Notes: generated by a model not told the origin, from the sequence alone. A DNA stretch of 43,830 bases from Bacteroidales bacterium (GCA_017530365.1 JAFXMK010000005.1:1-43830); one strand, 5' to 3'; counted from the first letter of the stretch, positions 32,421-40,735 are shown. Made by a program: numbers and translations.

Positions 32421-35372
32421 ATGAAAAAAAGTCTTTTTTCGGTTGCGTTAGTCGCCATCATGCTGTTCTCGGGACAGCTCTTTGCTCAAGATGAAGAGTC
32501 GCGTTGGGTGGACTCAGTGTATAACAGCCTTACCATGGAACAACGTGTGGGTCAGTTGATCTGCATGAGGGCAAATAACCCGGACAAGCCATTTGAGAAG
32601 CTGGTCGGGGATTATATCAAGAAGTACAATATCGGTGGTGTGTGTTTCTTTAGGGCAGATGCCAAACCTCAAGTGGAACAAACCAATGCTTGGCAGGCGC
32701 TGGCACAGACGCCGTTGATGGTGGCCATTGATGCTGAATGGGGTCTCGCGATGCGCGTGAAGAATTCCATCGCCTATCCATATCAGATGACACTGGGCGC
32801 CATTACGGACAACCAGTTGATTTACACCATGGGACAGCAGGTGGCCGAACAGTGCAGACGGATGGGCATTCATGTCAACTTCGCGCCTGTCGCCGATGTG
32901 AACTCCAATGCCAAGAACCCCGTCATCGGCGTGCGCAGTTTCGGCGAAGATCCCAAAAATGTGGGAGAGAAGGCAGCCGCCTACGCTCTGGGTATGCAAA
33001 ACCAAGGTCTGGTGACCTCCATGAAGCATTTCCCTGGCCATGGCGACACCGATACTGACTCGCATCTCACACTGCCTACCGTGACCCGTCCCTACGAGGA
33101 AGTCAAAGACGTGGATCTGGCTCCTTTCCGTTATCTGATTGAACGCGGTGTCAATGGTGCCATGGTCGGTCATCTCTATTTCCCCGCCATTGAAAAGGTG
33201 GCGAATACTTCCTCCTCGCTTTCTAAAGGCGTGGTTACCGACCTGCTGAAAACCGAGATGGGTTTCGAAGGACTGATCTTCACGGATGGCCTTGACATGA
33301 AGGGCGTTTCCCAGACGGTGCCTGCGGATAGTGTCTCCTACGTGGCCTTCCTGGCAGGTAACGACGTGCTGATCCTGCCCCATGACGTGCCGAAAGCCAT
33401 CAAACAGATCAAGGAAGGTGCTGAACGCGACCCGGAGATCGCTGCGAGAGTGGAGGAGAGCTGCAAGAAAATCTTGAGATATAAATTCCGCGCAGGACTG
33501 AATCATTATCAACCTGTTGCCACGGAAAGCCTAACTTCCGATCTAAAAAAGCTTGAATACTACGATTTGAGACGTCAGCTGTTTGATGAGGCGGTTACCA
33601 TGCTGCGTAACGAGGATCAAGTCATCCCTTTGAAAGCAAAACAAAAGATTGCCATGGTAACCATTGGCAACGAAAGCAGCGCGAAACGTATGGCCGATGC
33701 CTTGACCAAGGCTGGACTGAAGCCTAAATGCTATAACGTCACGAAAGACCGTGTGGGGGAAGCCAAAGCATGGCTGCCTGAACTGGAGTCGTATGACGTG
33801 GTGGTGGTGAATGTCCTGCAGACCAGCATGTTTGCCTCGAAGAACTTTGGTGTCAATGATGGCACGGTGGACTTTTTCAACAAGCTGGTTGCCCAGAACG
33901 ATGTGGTGCTCAACCTGTTTGCTTGCCCATACGCCTTGGACCGTTTCCGCATCAATAATAGTGTGATAGGCTTGCTTGTTGGCTATCAGGATGAGGAAGA
34001 GGCCATCGATGCCGTCGGCGCCATCCTTACAGGAGCCAAGACTGCTCATGGTAAGTTGCCTGTTTCCACCTCTAAGTTCAAATGTGGCGATGGCATCGTT
34101 CCCGTTGAACTTGTTGTTCCAGCTTCTGCTGCTACGCCTGTGCTGAAAGAAGGATCGCTGTCCATCAACCAAAAGCCGCTGCCTAAAGGCAAGCTTGATG
34201 CGAAATACGAGCGCATGTTGGATTCCATCGCCAAGATGGGCATACAGAAAGGCGCTTATCCTGGATGCCAGATCCTGGCAATGAAAGACGGCAAGGTGGT
34301 GTATGACAAGTGCTTCGGCACCTTCACCTACGGTGGCGGTAACAAAGTGGTACCTGAAGATGTGTTTGACATTGCTTCGCTGACCAAGATCTTCGCCTCC
34401 ACACTGGCAGTGATGAAACTCTATGAAGATGGCTTGCTGGATCTCAACAAGACTATGGGCGACTATTTCCCCTATCTGAAAGGCTCAACCAAAGGCCCTA
34501 TCAAGATCATCGACATCTTGACACACCAGTCGGGCATGAAGTCGTGGATTCCTTTCCACCTGAAGCTGATCGACGAGAACGGACCGTTGCCGGAATACTT
34601 CATTGACCATATCGACGAGGCGCATACCGTGCGCGTAGCGGAGAACCTGTATCTCGTGAACGACTATAAGGAAAAGATCATCGATTCCATCATGAAGAGC
34701 CCCATGAAGGAGAAGAAGTATGTGTATTGTGACATGGGCTTCTATTTCATTCCTGAACTGGTCAAACAGCTGACCAACAAGAGCTTGGAGGAATACCTTG
34801 AAGAGAAGTTCTACGGCCCAATGAATTTGACCAATATTGGTTTCTGCCCCTTGCATTGGAGGACGCGTGAGACGATCATCCCTACCGAAGATGACCAGAC
34901 CTTCCGCAAACAATTGCTTTGGGGTGATGTCCACGATCAGATGGCCTCGTTGATGGGAGGCGTCTCCGGTCATGCCGGCCTCTTTGCCAACTCACACGAT
35001 CTGGCGGTCATCGCACAGATGCTGTTGGATGGCGGCAAATATGAAGGAAAACAGTTGCTGAAGGCTTCCACCATCAAGTACTTCACCACGGCACCCTTTA
35101 CTGACAACAACAACCGCCGCGGATTGGGATTCGATAAGCTGCCGTTGGGCAAGAAAGGCACCTCCACCGCTTCCAAGTCGGGATCGATGGCGGGTTATGG
35201 TCATACTGGCTTTACCGGGACTTTCTTCTGGAACGATCCCGAGAACAATACGGTTATCGTGTTCCTCTCCAACCGCGTGCATCCCACTTCAGACAACGGC
35301 CTGCTAATGAAGCTCGATATCCGCACGAAGCTCCATGATGTGCTGTATCAGGCTTTTCCGATTGAGAAGTGA
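32421..35372 (+). CDS. GH3 beta-N-acetylglucosaminidase fused to a serine hydrolase (beta-lactamase-like)
   Basis: 983 residues with a signal peptide (MKKSLFSVALVAIMLFSGQLFAQ). Residues ~30-360 are a GH3 NagZ-type domain: the conserved KHFPGHGDTDTDSH (202-215) contains the D213/H215 acid-base dyad, and FTDGLDMKG holds the nucleophile D289. A GH3 C-terminal-like domain follows to ~590. Residues ~600-983 form a penicillin-binding/beta-lactamase-like serine hydrolase: nucleophile S653-x-x-K656 (SLTK), Y769-C-D771 in the YxN position, and GHTGFTGT near the end. NagZ-type enzymes cleave GlcNAc-anhydroMurNAc or GlcNAc-MurNAc linkages in murein; the fused hydrolase may act on peptide stems or esters. 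An exported cell-wall recycling enzyme is the best reading. Fusions of this kind are known in Bacteroidetes. Confidence 0.9.
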   Translation: MKKSLFSVALVAIMLFSGQLFAQDEESRWVDSVYNSLTMEQRVGQLICMRANNPDKPFEKLVGDYIKKYNIGGVCFFRADAKPQVEQTNAWQALAQTPLMVAIDAEWGLAMRVKNSIAYPYQMTLGAITDNQLIYTMGQQVAEQCRRMGIHVNFAPVADVNSNAKNPVIGVRSFGEDPKNVGEKAAAYALGMQNQGLVTSMKHFPGHGDTDTDSHLTLPTVTRPYEEVKDVDLAPFRYLIERGVNGAMVGHLYFPAIEKVANTSSSLSKGVVTDLLKTEMGFEGLIFTDGLDMKGVSQTVPADSVSYVAFLAGNDVLILPHDVPKAIKQIKEGAERDPEIAARVEESCKKILRYKFRAGLNHYQPVATESLTSDLKKLEYYDLRRQLFDEAVTMLRNEDQVIPLKAKQKIAMVTIGNESSAKRMADALTKAGLKPKCYNVTKDRVGEAKAWLPELESYDVVVVNVLQTSMFASKNFGVNDGTVDFFNKLVAQNDVVLNLFACPYALDRFRINNSVIGLLVGYQDEEEAIDAVGAILTGAKTAHGKLPVSTSKFKCGDGIVPVELVVPASAATPVLKEGSLSINQKPLPKGKLDAKYERMLDSIAKMGIQKGAYPGCQILAMKDGKVVYDKCFGTFTYGGGNKVVPEDVFDIASLTKIFASTLAVMKLYEDGLLDLNKTMGDYFPYLKGSTKGPIKIIDILTHQSGMKSWIPFHLKLIDENGPLPEYFIDHIDEAHTVRVAENLYLVNDYKEKIIDSIMKSPMKEKKYVYCDMGFYFIPELVKQLTNKSLEEYLEEKFYGPMNLTNIGFCPLHWRTRETIIPTEDDQTFRKQLLWGDVHDQMASLMGGVSGHAGLFANSHDLAVIAQMLLDGGKYEGKQLLKASTIKYFTTAPFTDNNNRRGLGFDKLPLGKKGTSTASKSGSMAGYGHTGFTGTFFWNDPENNTVIVFLSNRVHPTSDNGLLMKLDIRTKLHDVLYQAFPIEK

Positions 35373-35386
35373 GAGGTTAGAGGTTA

Positions 35387-35464
35387 AAGGTTAAAGGTTA
35401 AAGGTTAAAGGTGAGAGGTTCCCCAATTCAGGCCTCTCACCTTTAACCTTTAACCTTTAACCTT
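35387..35464. terminator. Perfect 32-bp stem made of GGTTAAA heptamers, between convergent genes
   Basis: The left arm 35387-35418 and right arm 35433-35464 are exact reverse complements over 32 bp with a 14-nt loop. The arms are built of GGTTAAA units (three or more) and end in GGTGAGAGG. The right arm overlaps the stop codon of the yqgE gene (TTA 35463-35465), and the left arm starts 14 nt after the GH3 stop. It could stop transcription from both sides. No U-tract is present; the heptamers recall the 9693-9727 array. Confidence 0.7.
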
Positions 35465-36053
35465 AATTATCTTCCGGGTTCTTCGGGAACCGGCTCCACA
35501 TGCCGTATTCCTTTCCCATGCGGGAAACGAAGGCCTTCCACATCTGGTCGGTTGGAGTGGAGAGGAGGGTCTTGCTGTTGGTCTTGCTGACAATCCAGGA
35601 GTTACGGGAAAGCTCGTCCACCAATTGCCCAGCTTCCCAGCCTGAATAGCCGAGGAAGAACCGTACGTTGTGTCGGTTGACGATGCCTTGAGCGATCAGT
35701 TCGTTGAGGGTGTCGGTGTCGCCACCCCAGTACAAACCCTCCATGATCTTGCAGGTTCCTGGGATGAGATCCCCCAGCGTATGCATGAAGAAAATCTGGT
35801 TCTCTGCCACGGGCCCGCCCAGATACACGGGCGCGTCAAAATCCTCGAATACATCGACGATCTCGGCCAACCTAACGTTGAGCGACTTGTTCATGATGAT
35901 GCCGAAGGATCCTTCCGTCTCGTTGTGGTCAACAAGCAGGATGACTGAACGACCGAAATGGAAGTCGTTCATCGTCGGCTCCGACAACAAAAGGTTTCCT
36001 TGCTCCGGCTCCAACGTGTTGCTGCGTATCTGAAAGAGTTTCCTTAAGTCCAT
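35463..36053 (-). CDS. YqgE/AlgH family protein
   Basis: 196 residues from ATG 36053; a TTG one codon upstream (36056) is also in frame. The family pattern is clear: GNLLLSEPTMNDFHFGRSVILLVDHNETEGSFGIIMNKSL, VYLGGPVAENQIFFMHTL, and FFLGYSGWEAGQLVDEL. Length is normal for the family (DUF179). AlgH/YqgE proteins are cytoplasmic; a link to alginate regulation was proposed in Pseudomonas, but the molecular role is unsettled. It diverges from the murL-like gene across a 96-nt AT-rich gap that holds a -7 element for each direction. Confidence 0.92.
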   Translation of the reverse strand: MDLRKLFQIRSNTLEPEQGNLLLSEPTMNDFHFGRSVILLVDHNETEGSFGIIMNKSLNVRLAEIVDVFEDFDAPVYLGGPVAENQIFFMHTLGDLIPGTCKIMEGLYWGGDTDTLNELIAQGIVNRHNVRFFLGYSGWEAGQLVDELSRNSWIVSKTNSKTLLSTPTDQMWKAFVSRMGKEYGMWSRFPKNPEDN

Positions 36054-36072
36054 CAATCGTGAAATTGAAACG

Positions 36073-36080
36073 CAAAAATA
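36073..36080 (-). promoter_or_regulatory. Bacteroidetes -7 element for yqgE (TATTTTTG)
   Basis: A perfect TAnnTTTG on the minus strand, 19 nt upstream of ATG 36053. The 40 nt between this box and the opposite one contain CAAC/AATTCAACAAAT repeats. Confidence 0.6.
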
Positions 36081-36123
36081 TCAACAATTCAACAAATAAA
36101 CAATTCAACAAATCAACTTTTAT

Positions 36124-36131
36124 TATTTTTG
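36124..36131 (+). promoter_or_regulatory. Bacteroidetes -7 element for the murL-murD pair (TATTTTTG)
   Basis: A perfect TAnnTTTG, 18 nt before ATG 36150. Confidence 0.6.
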
Positions 36132-36149
36132 TGGAAAAATTGCACGACA

Positions 36150-37460
36150 ATGAAGCGGGTGGAAAACCAACAGCGTTTTGAAGCGTTGCGTGAGCAGTAT
36201 AAGAGTTTTACTTTTTACCAACAGGAAGTGAAGCTGGATCAGGGCGTGTTGTCTATGACCTTCCATTTCAGTTTGGATGAGCGCTATGATTTCCATCCAA
36301 CGCTGACTATCCCTTCCCGCCCATTCTATCGCTGGGAGACAATCCCCCAAAAACAGCTTGAAACTTTGGCTTTCCAAATCGGCATGGTTGAGCTGGTCAG
36401 CTACTGGAAACTGGCCTGTCCGAAAACCATCGTGGTGAAACCTTTCGACCTGAAACTCTGTCAGAAAAAATGGTGGAGGCACTTGTATTATAACGGTTTG
36501 GGCGAATTCCGCTATTTGAATGGGATCGACTGTTCCGAGGTGGATTTCCTGAAGATAGAATCGGGTACCGACCATGAGATGAAAAGCCTCGATATGCCAT
36601 TGGATGAGAAGACCTTGATCCCCGTGGGTGGTGGCAAAGACTCAGTGGTGACCTTGGAGATGCTACGCGATGAGATGCCTGTCATCCCATTGATTGTCAA
36701 CCCTCGTGGTGCGACCATCGAATGTGTGAAAGCGGCAGGCTACACCATGGACGATGTGGCTGTCATCAACCGAACCTTGGATCCAACCATGTTGCGGCTT
36801 AACCAAGAGGGTTTCCTTAATGGCCATACGCCGTTTTCGGCCTTGCTCGCATTCATCTCCGTCCTGATAGGGTTTGGTACAGGCTCGAAGTACATCGCCT
36901 TGTCGAATGAATCGAGTGCCAACGAGTCAACGGTTCCTGGTACGGACATCAACCATCAATATAGCAAATCCATTGAGTTTGAGCGGGATTTCAGGGAATA
37001 TGTCGCCATGCATCTCAATGAGGAGATACAATACTTCAGCTTTTTGCGACCTTTGAGCGAGCTGCAAATCGCCTCGTTTTTCAGCAGGTGTGAAGCATAT
37101 CATGGGGTCTTCAAGAGCTGCAATGCTGGTAGCAAAACCGACTCGTGGTGCGGCAAATGTCCCAAATGTCTCTTTACTTGGATCATCTTGTCGCCTTTCC
37201 TTTCGAAGGAGAAGCTGACGGCCATATTTGGCAAGGATCTAATGGCGGACGCATGCCTTCAACCCATCTTCGAGGAACTGAACGGAACGGCTGCGGTGAA
37301 GCCCTTTGAATGTGTTGGGACGGTGGAGGAGGTGAGAGCCTGCATGGAGGCCGTCGGCGGAAATAGAGATGGCGTTAACGAGATATTGAGACGCTTCAAT
37401 GAGGAGAACTTCTTGCCAGAGCGCTTTGTCGACATCCTAAAATCCAAGCTTTATGTTTGA
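36150..37460 (+). CDS. murL: UDP-MurNAc-L-Ala-L-Glu epimerase (MurL), probable
   Basis: 436 residues from ATG 36150; the frame extends to a TTG inside the -7 element. A PP-loop ATP-pyrophosphatase-like signature lies at 158-165 (PVGGGKDS), followed by a region with GFGTGSKYIALSNESSANE (~241-260) and a cysteine motif C334-G-K-C-P-K-C340. KPFECVG comes near the C-terminus. To my knowledge these features fit MurL, described in Xanthomonas, which uses ATP to epimerise the terminal L-Glu of UDP-MurNAc-L-Ala-L-Glu to D-Glu. The strongest support is context: its stop overlaps by 8 nt the start of a murD gene, matching the MurD2-MurL pairing. I assign it by pattern memory, so a related PP-loop function is possible. 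Cytoplasmic. Confidence 0.78.
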   Translation: MKRVENQQRFEALREQYKSFTFYQQEVKLDQGVLSMTFHFSLDERYDFHPTLTIPSRPFYRWETIPQKQLETLAFQIGMVELVSYWKLACPKTIVVKPFDLKLCQKKWWRHLYYNGLGEFRYLNGIDCSEVDFLKIESGTDHEMKSLDMPLDEKTLIPVGGGKDSVVTLEMLRDEMPVIPLIVNPRGATIECVKAAGYTMDDVAVINRTLDPTMLRLNQEGFLNGHTPFSALLAFISVLIGFGTGSKYIALSNESSANESTVPGTDINHQYSKSIEFERDFREYVAMHLNEEIQYFSFLRPLSELQIASFFSRCEAYHGVFKSCNAGSKTDSWCGKCPKCLFTWIILSPFLSKEKLTAIFGKDLMADACLQPIFEELNGTAAVKPFECVGTVEEVRACMEAVGGNRDGVNEILRRFNEENFLPERFVDILKSKLYV

Positions 37461-38733
37461 TTTGATCTTAAACCGACTTCGCGGCAAACGTATCCTGATC
37501 TTGGGCTTCGGTCGCGAGGGTCGTTCCACTTATACGTTTTTGAACAAGTACTTGCCAGATGCAGTTTTGGCTGTGGCCGACAAGAATCCCCTTGAAGGTG
37601 TCACGCATGCTGGAGAGAACTATCTTCAGGCGATTTATGATTATGATATTGTTGTCAAAACACCAGGAATCTCCTTGAAGGATGTTGACACGAAAGGCGT
37701 TGAGATCACTTCTCAGACCGATCTGTTCCTGAGCCAGTTCCACAACCAAACCATCGGTATCTCGGGGACCAAAGGCAAAAGCACGACGACCAGCTTGATC
37801 TATCATCTGCTCAAGGAATCGGGCCGTGACGCCATCCTTACGGGCAATATCGGCATCCCTTGCTTCGATATCATGGAGCAGATCCATGAGGATAGCATCA
37901 TCGTGTATGAACTCTCTGCCCATCAGTTGGAATACGTGCACAACAGCCCTCGAGTAGGTGTGCTGTTGAATGTCTTCGAGGAACATCTCGACCATTTCGG
38001 GACGTTTGAAAGGTATAAGCACGCTAAATTCAATTTGTTGCGTTATATGGGCGCTGACGACTATGCCGTAGTGCATGATTCCTTGTTGATGGAGACCCTG
38101 GAGTTGGGTGTCAACAACGTGACGTTCTCAAGGATGGACTTCGATATTGATGAAGAAGCCTTGCCGATCTTAGGCCCGCATAATCTCATGAATGCCAAGG
38201 CTGCCCTGTGCGCTTGTGCCGCTTACGGCATTGATGTCCAGGAGGTGATTCCTCATCTCTATACCTTCAAGCCATTGGAACATCGTTTGGAGCCGGTGGG
38301 GGTTTTCGGGGGAGTGACTTTTGTGAACGACAGCATCTCCACGATTCCTCAAGCTGCCATTGCCGCCTGCCAGACCTTGGGCAAGGTCGATTTCTTGTTG
38401 TTGGGCGGTTTCGATCGGGACATCGACTACACGCCGTTGGTGGATTTTATGAAGGAACATCCCGTGCCGCATCTGCTGTTCACGGGCAAAGCTGGTGAGC
38501 GGATGATGCAGATGATGAAAAGCAGGGGAGTGACTTCACATCTTGTGGTTTACCACAACATGGAAGAAGCTTTTGAGTATCTCAAAAACAATGCTGGAAA
38601 CGGTGACGTTTGTCTTCTATCGCCTGCCGCTTCCAGCTATGATCAGTATAAAAACTTCGAGGAACGAGGTAGAAAGTTCAAGCTACTTGCCACCCTTTTT
38701 GCCGGTTTTCTTCCCAGGTTTCACTCCTGTTGA
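37453..38733 (+). CDS. murD: UDP-N-acetylmuramoyl-L-alanine glutamate ligase (MurD, probably MurD2 type)
   Basis: 426 residues. Mur ligase features: N-terminal UDP-binding Rossmann-like domain (ILILGFGREGRST), ATP loop GTKGKSTTT (105-113), E153 in YELSAHQLE, NVFEEHLDHFGTFERYKHAK with a candidate carbamoyl-lysine, EHRLEPVG, and VNDSISTIPQA. The C-terminal signature reads LSPAASSYDQYKNFEERG. In E. coli MurD, as I recall it, the equivalent is LSPACASLDQFKNFEQRG, where Ser415, Leu416 and Phe422 contact D-Glu; here the last two are Tyr. SSFQL is also changed to SAHQL. Together with the overlapping murL, this suggests a MurD2 that adds L-Glu to UDP-MurNAc-L-Ala. The 3' end overlaps the convergent M48 gene by 51 nt. 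Confidence 0.85.
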   Translation: MFDLILNRLRGKRILILGFGREGRSTYTFLNKYLPDAVLAVADKNPLEGVTHAGENYLQAIYDYDIVVKTPGISLKDVDTKGVEITSQTDLFLSQFHNQTIGISGTKGKSTTTSLIYHLLKESGRDAILTGNIGIPCFDIMEQIHEDSIIVYELSAHQLEYVHNSPRVGVLLNVFEEHLDHFGTFERYKHAKFNLLRYMGADDYAVVHDSLLMETLELGVNNVTFSRMDFDIDEEALPILGPHNLMNAKAALCACAAYGIDVQEVIPHLYTFKPLEHRLEPVGVFGGVTFVNDSISTIPQAAIAACQTLGKVDFLLLGGFDRDIDYTPLVDFMKEHPVPHLLFTGKAGERMMQMMKSRGVTSHLVVYHNMEEAFEYLKNNAGNGDVCLLSPAASSYDQYKNFEERGRKFKLLATLFAGFLPRFHSC

Positions 38734-39582
38734 ACCAGTGTTTGTTGTGCCAGTTGAACTGTTGCTTGTCGTCCCAGTCGATATCGTGCCGGCTGATCCA
38801 GTGCTAGTCAGCTTGTAGCCTGCTGCCTCAGCCATCTCCTTGATGTGGGTGGCGCGTTTTTGTGTGTCTGGGTGGTCAGAGAATGCCTGGGTTACCGATC
38901 CTTGCGAGCCAGTCGATCCGCCAAGTTTAAGAAGCACGTTCAGTGCATGGTACATGGCGAAAGGATCCACGCCGTTGGACACGCAGAACTGGAAAGCGGT
39001 CTCGTCGGCTTGCGTCTCTTGACGGCGAGAGTAGGCAGCACTTGCCAGTTGTTGTCCCAGGTCGCCGAGGAAACCTGTGGAAATGGCACCGGCGGTGGTG
39101 TTGACAGCGGCAATGCCATATCGGGCAGCGACAATGAGGTAGGCGTTGCGGTAGGCGTCACGTACGTCTTTGTTGATGAGATGGCCCAATTCGTGACCGA
39201 TGACGGCAAACACTTCGTCATCGTTCATGGCATCCATCAAGCCGGAATACACTCGAACACTGCCGTCGCCACTGGCAAAGGCGTTCACGGTCTTCGACTG
39301 ATACACCTTGTAGTTTAAATTCAACTTGTCGATGTTCTTGAACTTGGCCATGATGCGGTTCAAACGTTGGGTATAGTCGCTGCTGGCAGGAGCAATGGTG
39401 TTCTGCTTGTCCATCTCCGTCATATATTGGCTGCACAACTGGGCGATCTGCGCATCGCTGATGGTAAGCGCCTGGATGGCAGCTGCGCCTGCATTGATGG
39501 CTGCGTTCGGGTTGACGACATTCATCGTAGAACAGCTTGCCATCATTAATAAGGTGGTAATTCCAAAGAGTAATTTTTTCAT
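38683..39582 (-). CDS. M48-family metallopeptidase lipoprotein
   Basis: 299 residues from ATG 39582 (MKKLLFGITTLLMMASCSTM, lipobox cysteine C17); the 22 codons upstream cover the promoter. The M48 catalytic motif H130-E131-L-G-H134 is present, with the third zinc ligand probably E189 in SRRQETQADETA. It resembles the BepA/LoiP-like outer-membrane or periplasmic proteases that act on misfolded outer-membrane proteins. After residue ~250 the tail is low complexity: Ser/Thr/Gly-rich repeats (TGTTSNSSTGTTNTGSTG) ending in a Lys/Gly-rich KPGKKTGKKGGK. That tail is encoded on the strand opposite the murD 3' end (51-nt overlap). It is divergent from the SPFH gene. Confidence 0.92.
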   Translation of the reverse strand: MKKLLFGITTLLMMASCSTMNVVNPNAAINAGAAAIQALTISDAQIAQLCSQYMTEMDKQNTIAPASSDYTQRLNRIMAKFKNIDKLNLNYKVYQSKTVNAFASGDGSVRVYSGLMDAMNDDEVFAVIGHELGHLINKDVRDAYRNAYLIVAARYGIAAVNTTAGAISTGFLGDLGQQLASAAYSRRQETQADETAFQFCVSNGVDPFAMYHALNVLLKLGGSTGSQGSVTQAFSDHPDTQKRATHIKEMAEAAGYKLTSTGSAGTISTGTTSNSSTGTTNTGSTGVKPGKKTGKKGGK

Positions 39583-39611
39583 GATTATGAGGTTTTTATG
39601 TTTTTCTATTG

Positions 39612-39619
39612 CAAAATTA
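39612..39619 (-). promoter_or_regulatory. Bacteroidetes -7 element for the M48 gene (TAATTTTG)
   Basis: A perfect TAnnTTTG on the minus strand, 29 nt upstream of ATG 39582. Confidence 0.6.
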
Positions 39620-39660
39620 GAAAAAAAACGAAAAAAAGCTTGCATCATAAAAAATAATCG

Positions 39661-39668
39661 TATTTTTG
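39661..39668 (+). promoter_or_regulatory. Bacteroidetes -7 element for the SPFH gene (TATTTTTG)
   Basis: A perfect TAnnTTTG followed by C, 31 nt before ATG 39700. Confidence 0.6.
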
Positions 39669-39699
39669 CTACCGAAATAATATCAAAATAATATCAGAT

Positions 39700-40641
39700 A
39701 TGGAAACGAAAGAATTTGAATTTAAGGGTTTTACGATGAATGGATTCATCGCTTTGTTTGTTGAATTTGCCATTTTGGCTTTATGTATTTTGGGATTTGC
39801 GTTTGTAGAGACCTATCCGATTCTTCCGCTTTTTTCGGTGATCGGGGCGTTGCTTGCCATTATCCTGCCCATTGGTTTTCGTAAGCTGGAACCCAACGAG
39901 GCTATGGTGATGTTGTTCTTCGGCAAGTATAGAGGCACTTTCACCAAAACCGGCTTCCATTGGGTGAACCCTTTTATGACTTCCAAAAAGGTCTCACTGC
40001 GCGCCCGTAACCTGAACCCCGATAATATCAAGGTGAACGACAAGACGGGTAACCCCATAATGATTGGTCAGATCTTGGTGTGGAAGCTGAAGGATACTTA
40101 CAAAGCTATGTTTGAGATTGACTCGCAGACGATGGCGGGAAGCTCGGCGGGCAATGTGGCTACGGTATCGGTTTCGAACCGCATGAAAGCCTTTGAGAGT
40201 TTTATTAAGGTGCAAAGCGACGCTGCCTTGCGTGAAGTGGCGGGTTTGTATGCCTACGACGAGAACGAGGCGGAAAATGAAGAACTGACGCTTCGCTCGG
40301 GTGGCAAGGAAATCAACGATGTGCTGTTGGCTAAACTGAATGAGCGTCTGGCCATGTCAGGTCTGGAAGTGCTCGAGGCCAGAATTAACTACTTAGCTTA
40401 TTCGCCTGAGATCGCTGCCGTGATGCTGCGCCGTCAGCAAGCTGCCGCCATTATCTCCGCGCGTGAGAAGATTGTTGAAGGCGCCGTCTCGATGGTCAAG
40501 ATGGCTTTGGACAAGCTGAAGGACGAAGGCGTCGTCGAACTCGATGAGGAACGCAAGGCTGCCATGGTGAGCAACCTCATGGTGGTGCTCTGCGCTGATG
40601 AATCGGCACAACCGGTGGTCAATACGGGAAGCCTTTATTAA
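39700..40641 (+). CDS. SPFH/Band-7 domain membrane protein
   Basis: 313 residues. Two hydrophobic helices near the N-terminus (~13-33 and ~40-60) are followed by an SPFH domain beginning at RKLEPNEAMVMLFFGKYRGTFTKTGFHWVNPF. The sequence goes on through VSLRARNLNPDNIKVNDKTGNPIMIGQILVWKL and ends with a helical part (AVMLRRQQAAAIISAREKIVEGAVSMVKMALDKL). This is the bacterial flotillin/prohibitin-like family; members form large oligomers at the membrane and often act with proteases. It is followed by a DUF3784-PH gene, a CPBP protease and an Arc-like protein. SPFH and Arc-like genes are often neighbours in Bacteroidetes, so a shared system is plausible. Its substrate is unknown. Confidence 0.9.
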   Translation: METKEFEFKGFTMNGFIALFVEFAILALCILGFAFVETYPILPLFSVIGALLAIILPIGFRKLEPNEAMVMLFFGKYRGTFTKTGFHWVNPFMTSKKVSLRARNLNPDNIKVNDKTGNPIMIGQILVWKLKDTYKAMFEIDSQTMAGSSAGNVATVSVSNRMKAFESFIKVQSDAALREVAGLYAYDENEAENEELTLRSGGKEINDVLLAKLNERLAMSGLEVLEARINYLAYSPEIAAVMLRRQQAAAIISAREKIVEGAVSMVKMALDKLKDEGVVELDEERKAAMVSNLMVVLCADESAQPVVNTGSLY

Positions 40642-40715
40642 GTTGAAAATTGAAAGTTGAAAATTGCGCCCCGTAGGGGCAAAAGCAATCAGCCAAGGGC
40701 AACGCCCTGGGTAAC
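40642..40715. repeat. Intergenic repeat element with two GC-rich hairpins
   Basis: After the SPFH stop comes a short direct repeat (GTTGAAAATTGAAAGTTGAAAATTG, two units). It is followed by hairpins GCCCC-GTA-GGGGC (40668-40680) and CC(A)AGGGC-AAC-GCCCTGG (40693-40710), separated by AAAAGCAATCAG. The pair of stem-loops looks like a dispersed Bacteroidales repeat; I believe I have seen similar sequences in this order. It could also terminate SPFH transcription. Confidence 0.65.
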
Positions 40716-40735
40716 AAAAATAGAATTGATAGATT

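Noticed and set aside
32514-33512. 332-codon open frame on the minus strand
   Set aside because: Antisense to the GH3 catalytic domain, whose motifs are intact.
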